Positions 57,950 through 64,000 of a stretch of 64,000 nucleotides of DNA are shown in pieces. The position numbers were made by a program, and so were the translations under genes. Each line of letters opens with the position of its first letter. Position 1 is the first letter of the stretch. A model generated the notes under the pieces. The model ran no database searches. It had not been told where the DNA came from and saw only the letters and a list, made by a program, of their open reading frames with translations. Origin of the DNA: Eretmocerus hayati (lineage: Eukaryota; Arthropoda; Insecta; Hymenoptera; Aphelinidae); assembly GCA_029851415.1 (NCBI GenBank), contig CM056742.1, positions 114,392,246 through 114,456,245 of the forward strand, written 5' to 3'.

Positions 57950-59063
57950 TATCGTGATGGCGTCGCTGGTGCTGGTGGTGGGTCGGTGGGCCAGTGACTC
58001 AGTAGGGTGCAGTGGGTCAGTGGGTCTGGTCATCTGGTGGGTCCATGTGTAGTGTTGCTGGTGTTGTCGGCGATGCCAGTGTTCCTGGTGATGGCTTTTG
58101 ACTTTTCCGTACGGATTGGGATACTTAGTTGATTTGATGGGCCGATCAGTTGTTCTAAGATCCAATCAGCCAAAACTTTTTTTTGGATGGATGAGCTGGG
58201 ATCGAGGCTGGGGCTGGGGCTCGGCCGAGGCTGGGTCTGTGACTAAGGCTAGAGCTTGGGCTTTGGCTGGGACCGAGGATGAGGCCAAGGATGGGGCTGA
58301 GGCTGGGGCTTGGCCTAGGCTGACGCTGGGGGCAAGCCTGGGGCTACGGGTGGGGCTGAGGCTCGTGTTGGAGCTGGGGCTGGGGATTAGATTAAGGCTG
58401 AGGCCGAAGCTGAGACTTAGGCTAGGCCAATGTTGGGGTTGTGGCTAAGCTGGGGCCTGGCCGGGCTGAGATTGGAGCTAACGCTGAGCCTGAAGCTGCG
58501 GCTGTGACTGGGGATGGGGTTGGGCTGGGGCTGAGGCTGGGGCCGAGGGTCGAGCTAAGGCTGGGCTGGGGCTGTTGTCAAGGCTGAGTCTGGGACTGGA
58601 AGTGGCTGATGCTGAGGCTGGTTTTGTAGCTTGGGATGAGGCTGGGCTGCTGCTGGGTCTAGGGATGAGGCTGAGCTCGAGCTGGAGCTGGGGCTGGGGC
58701 TAAGACTGGGGCGAAGCCGAAGCTAAGGCTTAGGCTGGGGCTGGGGCCAATGTTGGGGCTGAGGCTAAGCTGGGGCGTGTCCGAGGCTGAGATTGGAGCT
58801 AACGCTGAGCCCGAGTCTGGTGGCTGCGGCTGGGACTGGGCATGGGGTTGGGCTTAGGGCTGGAGCTAGGGCTAAGGCTGGGGCAGTGGCTAAGCCCGAG
58901 ACTGACGCTGGAGCCGAGGCTGGAGCTAGGTCTGGGCTGGGGCTGAGCCGAGGCTGGGGCTGTTGCCAAGACTGAGTCTGGGACTGGGACTGAGGCTGGG
59001 CAGTGGCTGGGACTGGCGGTATGGCTGAGGCTGAGGATGGTCCTGTGGCTAGGGATGAGGCTG
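57950..59063 (+). repeat. GGCTGG/GGCTGA hexamer-type minisatellite
   Basis: G/T-rich at first (GGTGG-type, 57955-58080). From about 58190 it becomes a strongly degenerate 6-bp repeat (GGCTGG, GGCTGA, GGCCGA) with longer blocks repeated, for example around 58440-58520 and 58770-58850. It produces long Ala/Gly/Leu frames on both strands that should be ignored. Confidence 0.9.
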
Positions 59064-59528
59064 GGCCTGTGGCGTCCCAGACGACACAACAGTTGAAATA
59101 ATATTTCTCAACGTGGAGAAATATTATTTCGACTTGATCAGCAGAGAATGTATAAGCAGGTCAAGATGCAATCAGCAAAATTGCCGTAGTCCAAATTTCA
59201 TGTGTTACAAGTGTAACACCCGAGTTACACACGTCTTATGAATGGTGTAACACATGTGTTACAAGTGTTACAGTTTCAAAAGTAAGTCAATTTCAAAATC
59301 AATTTTAAAGAGGACAGTTTCAAAATTACTTCAAGTCATCAAAATTAGCTCGTGTCCACAAGTATAAATTCAAACATCAAAATTAATTCTTCGATTAGTC
59401 ACTAACTCGATTCGGTTAGTAAAGCTTTGTGAGTCTTTGAGACACGTACCGTTTTGCCCAAGTGTGCCTAGAAAACACACGACAAAGCAAAGTTCGAAAA
59501 AGTGCGGACCAATAAGTCAGATTAATTC

Positions 59529-59656
59529 CGTCGAAAAGTAGACCGACGATACCCGTCTCAGCTGTTCAAGGGCCAGCTCCGAATTTGCTCTTCGTCGAAA
59601 AGTAGGCCGACGATACCCGCCTCAGCTGGATAAGGGCCAGCTACGAATTCGCCCTG
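59529..59656 (+). repeat. 64-bp tandem duplication inside the solo LTR
   Basis: Two adjacent units beginning CGTCGAAAAGTAG, with CCGACGATACCCG, CTCAGCTG and AAGGGCCAGCT, differ at a few positions (59529-59592 and 59593-59656). Confidence 0.9.
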
Positions 59657-60019
59657 CTTATACGTTCCTGCCTTGAAGAATCATCATTCCTTCAAGTAGA
59701 CTTGTAAGTGCGCCTAGGTTAAACTATTCAAATTATATTTAGATGATAAGTCTTTATTTCGGACCAAGATTTTATAACTTGATTTGAATAAAATAGAATC
59801 TATCACTTCTGTAATTCTATCTCATTCTTTTCTAGAAGCCATAAGATAACTGGATTTTTATATCTATTTGAAATCAGATAAATTATTTTATTCTTTCAAG
59901 TATCCAGTATTATAAGACATTCCAAACCCAAACGCACTTCAATCATTCTTTTAAAATTACAACCTTGATGAATCAATACTTCTCAATTTGAAATATTCAT
60001 ACGCAACCAGAGACCAGCA

Positions 60020-60052
60020 ATATATATGTATATATATATATATATATACAGA
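60020..60052 (+). repeat. (TA)n microsatellite
   Basis: ATATATGTATATATATATAT-type run within the solo LTR. Confidence 0.85.
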
Positions 60053-60171
60053 CATCAACGCGATAACAGAGAATAGGTAAGTGCAACTGGGCAGTCCGCC
60101 CGTAAGCTGTTCGCACGAACTCAAATAATTTATTTGTTACCCCGAGCCCTCCGCTCGGGTCGTAACAGGCC

Positions 60172-60325
60172 TGTAGCTAGGGATGAGGCTGGGCCTGTGG
60201 TGAGGCTGGGCTAGGGCTGGGGCTGAGACTGGGACTGAGGCTGGGACTGAGGCTGGGGCCATGAATGGGGCGTGGCCGAGGCAGGGTCTATGATTGGGGC
60301 TGAGGCCGTCGCTGGAGCTGGCCAA
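60172..60325 (+). repeat. continuation of the GGCTGG/GGCTGA minisatellite
   Basis: The array resumes after the LTR with the duplicated target context and ends by about 60325. Confidence 0.85.
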
Positions 60326-61233
60326 CTGGGCAAAATTTACAGGTACATATACTCGAGGTTCAGGAAACTCACTATGCGCAACATCACACCAACTCAATAG
60401 TTCTCAATCACAGTTACTAGGTTACATCGAGGAAATTTTTCTTATGAATCCACTGTATTATGAAATCTCAAAGTTACATTGTTGAATTACAGAAGCATTT
60501 CCGGGGCTCATACCATATCAGAGACACTTCCAAGCCGGATGAGCGTTAGCAAGGTAGGCAATAACGCTAGTTCCATATTAAAAAGAATGACTCGTATGAA
60601 CGAGAATTCGCTCCAAAAAACGGTCACACTGACTTGTTCTTCGTGATCCGAATTTTGGGATATCGTAACTTGCAAATACAGGAGCACACGCTGAGTAGAC
60701 CGGCTCAATGTGAAAATTCCCATTTCCCAGATTCACCTCGTCCCTAGTTCAAAATTTCCCTGATCATTTTTGTGCAAAGTATACTAGCCCTCCACTAGAT
60801 TGATTTGACCCGCATCACAGGAATCCTAATACATTTTTCGACATTAGGGTTACGTTAGTGGATGAGCTCGTAATCATTATTAGTTGAATGATGACAAGTA
60901 CCCACTAGAGTTGGTGTGTACACGTATTTATACAATTTTCAATGAAATATGTAAAAATGCGCTGATGAGGTCTTCTAATTGTGCCTCATGAGGACGACAA
61001 AAATTTCGGACGAGACATATGTAAATATATGAACTTGCCAAGACGGTGCGCTGTAACATTCTTTGCACGAGCCTCTTTTTATAATCTTCCATCATCAATT
61101 CAAGGTAGTTCGATTTTGCATACAAGCTCAATGACGAGAAGAACACCAGACTCTGAAGAATGCGGTCTCGAAGGCTCAAAATCTTCATCACGACATTCAT
61201 AATTTTCTATCCCCAAACGGCGATTAAGCCCAT
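60326..61233. other. unassigned DNA
   Basis: No domain or shared repeat was recognised. Confidence 0.4.
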
Positions 61234-61376
61234 GAGTAATTCCACGTCAATTCAGCAAGGTTTTCCTCGACCATTTTTTTATCCCTCCATAGGTTTTTCA
61301 CGTTTCATAGTGTTGAAAAAAAATAGTTCCAACAGTTTATAGGGCTGAAAAATTTTTTTCATCACCCAGGTGTATA
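61234..61376 (+). repeat. 143-bp repeat, inverted partner at 63132
   Basis: GAGTAATTCCACGTCAATTC, CGACCATTTTTTTATCCCTC, TTTCATAGTGTTGAAAAAA and CAGTTTATAGGGC..ATCACCCAGGT match 63132-63278 in inverted orientation. Confidence 0.85.
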
Positions 61377-61863
61377 TAAGTGGTTTTGCCAAAAATCGAA
61401 GTTTTGAAACATTGCCTCGGGAACTTGCATATAACTTTTGACCATTCTCATCAATCGCAATTCGGCTTACGGCATTCGAAAGGGGGGTCAAGAAAACTAT
61501 CGATTCAACACCTGCAAAGCCTTCTAAAAGCCGTTGTGGATCTTGCCAGACTCAAAATAACCTTGATTCTCGGTGCAGCCCGTATATTTTTCGACCCCCC
61601 CAAAAATAATTTTTTTTACTTTTTTTTCGATTGATATTGTTCCAATCTACACTTTAAAAAAATTTGGAGTATTTTTTCTGAGATATGGCTCCTCTGAAAT
61701 TTTTTTTGTGCGTAAAAATGTCAAAAAAGTAGAAAATGGTTTCTCATGAAGCCGGAACTCCTTGTAGAGCTCTGAATTTATTTCAATCGTATTTGATGAG
61801 TCATTCTACTTCGAAAATGTATTTTCTAAGAATCATTTGAGTCATTAAAATATCGTCAAAACA
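61377..61863. other. unassigned poly-T/A-rich DNA
   Basis: Runs of T, A and C (for example 61595-61630). No gene was recognised. Confidence 0.35.
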
Positions 61864-61985
61864 CTGCTTTCTCATATTTCAACATAACAAACGTAAAAAA
61901 AAATTGCCGGGAGGCCAAGGAGTGCCCATCCCAGAGATCGGCATATGGGGGCAAGTTGGGTACAGAGGCAAGTTGGTTTCACTTA
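61864..61985 (-). mobile_element. fragment C of the 'GTACCCAACTTGCC' element
   Basis: The reverse complement matches 34380-34500: GTAAGTG, a double tag (61945-61963 and 61965-61978 on the minus strand), ATGCCGATCTC, GGGC and TTTCTCATATTTCAACATAACAAACG-like text (read here in two blocks). It is truncated on both sides. Confidence 0.75.
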
Positions 61986-62264
61986 CCTTACATCCAATAT
62001 CGACCATGGATCCGATAAACCAAAATAACCGTGAATATGGAGACACATGTGTCAACAATTTCACGATCTATCCACATACACGTCTTCACAATCATACGAT
62101 TATTCGAGCTCAACAATGGTGCCTTCGCAGTCGTTCAAGTGGGTTCACAGTGTTTCTGTGTTTTCAACACTTTTATTGATTGTGGAGAAGACTGGTAAAT
62201 CATGAGCTTTTCGGAGACAAATTAAAAAGCGTTATGCAGAGTGACACAAGGGCAATCGGACGAT

Positions 62265-62702
62265 TAGACTGGGTGAAATCACCGCCATCGTTGACAAAAT
62301 TATTCTGATGGATTTTTTGTGCGGGATCCGCGCGGAGGGGCCCTTCTGAATCCAAACATCCCTGTTGCCAGTGCAACTATCCATCATTAGCATTGAAAGA
62401 ACAATGGATCATTTCTCGGAAACATGAGTTTTTGCTATTGGATATCGTTAAAAATATTCTGATCAACAACTTCTCACTTCCGAAACATGAGATTTTCACG
62501 GTTTTCGTAGAAAGAATTGTTCCCGAACCGAAGAAAATTGTCATCGACAACTCATTTGAGCAATATCATTTTAAACGACTTTGCAATGGAATTTCGTCTG
62601 GCAACATGGATTTTCGGATTCAAAAGAGACTTACGTATGAATCCTGCCTAACATTCCATCAGGATAATTCTTCCGGCAGTCGTAGTGATTTTGCTCAGTC
62701 TG
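62265..62702. mobile_element. TIR element family X, copy 2
   Basis: Ends AGACTGGGTGAAATCACCGC and, reverse-complemented, AGACTGAGCAAAATCACTAC are followed by matching AAAATTATTCTGATGGA or AGAATTATCCTGATGGA and a GAATCC-AAA block. The interior frame (62393-62734) contains SRKHEFLLLDIV and INNF, as in the palindrome of copy 1. The product is unknown. Confidence 0.65.
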
Positions 62703-63131
62703 AATATGGGATTGGAGCTACCTTCAAAAAGTGAACGGATTCTGAGAGGGAAACCTCAGGAAAGGGCAAAACTCTTAACACTTCCAAAGATGGAAAACAT
62801 TTTTGTATTTATGATTCCTACAGAAGACTATCACGAATTATGGTAAATAGAAATTACACCAATCGAGATATTACTAAGGGTGGATATATCAGTAAATGCG
62901 TATTCAAGCAATTTGAACAAATACTGTTGATCCTCGTTCTCTTGTTCACTCGTTCAATTTCCTTCCCATGATTATTCATCTAACCGCGAAAGATGCTCCA
63001 GTCAGTTGCGTTACCGGCTAGACTGATAGGAATAAAATATAAGTTTACACGCAGAGTTGTCCATCCGCGTGCCGTTCCGCAACTGATTAGACAGTTACGT
63101 AACTGGCTGATTAACCTATCTGACCACGACA

Positions 63132-63278
63132 TATAGACCTGGGTGATGCAAAAAATTTTTTGGCCCTATAAACTGTTGAAACTATCTTTTTTCAACACTA
63201 TGAAACGGAAAAAAACGTATGGAGGGATAAAAAAATGGTCGAAGAAAACCTTTCTGAATTGACGTGGAATTACTCCCA
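63132..63278 (-). repeat. 147-bp repeat, inverted partner of 61234
   Basis: This is the inverted copy of 61234-61376. The two bracket ~1.75 kb that contains fragment C and family X copy 2, which suggests a composite region rather than one element. Confidence 0.85.
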
Positions 63279-64000
63279 TCTCCTTTTGCAGAAGCAGCGC
63301 GAGTCTTTGCATTCGCAAGCAAAACCGTACGAAGTTCTCAAATTGCGCACCTAATGCCAAGATGGGCTTTGAGCACCGTCTCGGTCTGTCTTGTGACCGT
63401 GAACCACCATTGCCTGCGATATTGTAAAAAACATGTTCAAGCAGAGCACTTCCATGCCTACCGCTATGTATCGCGTTTGTTCAAATTAGCACATGTCAAA
63501 ACTCGACCCGACCATCGTTACCCAATAAGATGGCCTTGCAAAAATGGTTTGCTGAAAAGAATTCAGTCAAAATCTATATTTCGAGACATCGCTCTGTTGA
63601 GTATTTCAAAGGTGCAACCGAGCGCCGATGAACGATACTGACAATTCATATCAGGACGCAACCATGACGATTTGCCCGAGCCCCGATCTTGGGTCTTGAT
63701 TCCATCGTGAGCTGTTGAAACGTCTGGGCGCGCACGCGGCATCTACAGCACCCGAGAAGTATTATAGTTACATATACAGACTGCAGCGTAAGAGCGTACA
63801 CTTGTACTTACGTTGGTCTCGGCTGCATCGTTTTATCCGCTTGCATGTCTAAGCTAGCTGAGCCGGCCTGACCTTAAGCGCTCTTGCCTAACCATTAATC
63901 GCAATTAGTCTCCCCGATGAATTTTCCAGCGGCGAATAATGATCGGTGTATGCGTGCTACGAGATGCACGGGTATATTCACGAGAACGGTTTTCTAGCTA
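63279..64000. other. unassigned DNA with a candidate minus-strand donor
   Basis: A 125-codon plus-strand frame (63264-63641) starts within the repeat above and has no domain. On the minus strand a strong donor (ACCAAC followed by GTAAGTAC, near 63808-63815) follows a short ATG-led stretch MQPRPT. This could be chance. Confidence 0.3.

Larger units (their letters stand above)
59064..60171 (+). mobile_element. solo LTR inserted in the minisatellite
   Basis: A 1100-bp unit (59068-60167) starts TGTGGCGTC, ends GTCGTAACA and is flanked by GGCC on both sides (59064-59067 and 60168-60171). The minisatellite reads the same on either side of it (CTAGGGATGAGGCTGGGCCTG). TG...CA ends and a 4-bp duplication are the hallmarks of an LTR. 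With no coding sequence it is a solo LTR. Inside are a hairpin GAAATAATATTTCTC/GAGAAATATTATTTC (about 59094-59132), TGTGTTACAAGTGT motifs, a 64-bp tandem duplication, AATAAA near 59788 and a (TA)n run. The strand is assumed. Confidence 0.7.

Noticed and set aside
58098..59089. Ala/Gly/Leu-rich and Pro/Ser-rich frames
   Set aside because: They are translations of the GGCTGG/GGCTGA minisatellite on either strand.

Overview
This looks like repeat-rich nuclear DNA from an insect. The evidence is the BEL/Pao LTR retrotransposon remains, a MULE transposase fragment, a Tc1/mariner-like short element, a candidate Penelope-type motif, undepleted CpG, short microsatellites, and the absence of any long open reading frame with a recognisable host protein. 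A hymenopteran is a reasonable guess from base composition and element types, but nothing here proves the order. There is no operon-like gene packing and no tRNA, rRNA or CRISPR array that I can support. Long frames inside tandem repeats are repeat artefacts.

Layout. 1-4.4 kb: a degenerate element carrying the tag 'GTACCCAACTTGCC', then a 1.8-kb 33-bp minisatellite bracketed by direct repeats. 4.7-7.5 kb: short hairpin elements built on 'TGCGCAAATG', an odd GC-cluster array, a 126-bp foldback and a ~0.9-kb terminal-inverted-repeat element. 7.7-16.2 kb: a GC-rich inverted repeat and three large palindromic (foldback) elements. The third, at 13.96-16.2 kb, is split by an internally deleted MULE with a 9-bp target duplication. 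17.4-21.5 kb: a dead BEL/Pao retrotransposon (gag-like, protease and reverse-transcriptase pieces) broken by a 1.3-kb palindrome. 21.5-34.2 kb: mostly unassigned sequence with a LINE-like C-terminal frame, a LINE-like 3' tail and a CpG-rich stretch. 34.2-40.7 kb: a second tag element, a palindrome with tandem 0.3-kb units, and a TIR element holding a nested palindrome and a perfect 36-bp-arm hairpin.

41-45 kb holds the best (still weak) host-gene signals: two minus-strand ATG-plus-GTAAGTA first-exon candidates and one downstream exon candidate, which are compatible in phase. 45-48 kb has another foldback, a ~1-kb TA-flanked mariner-like element and a hammerhead-like core in a Penelope-like context. 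48-57.9 kb has simple repeats, a 'AATCACT' minisatellite, a 75-bp hairpin and CpG-rich unassigned DNA. 57.9-60.3 kb is a GGCTGG-type minisatellite interrupted by a clean 1.1-kb solo LTR with a GGCC duplication. 61.2-63.3 kb is a mosaic of repeats seen elsewhere in the window.

The main theme is a landscape of foldback and palindromic elements nested in one another. The nesting gives an order of events: BEL/Pao before its palindrome, the 14-16 kb foldback before the MULE, the minisatellite before the LTR. No repeat was confirmed by a database search. All relationships come from reading the sequence by eye, so boundaries are approximate unless a target duplication fixes them.
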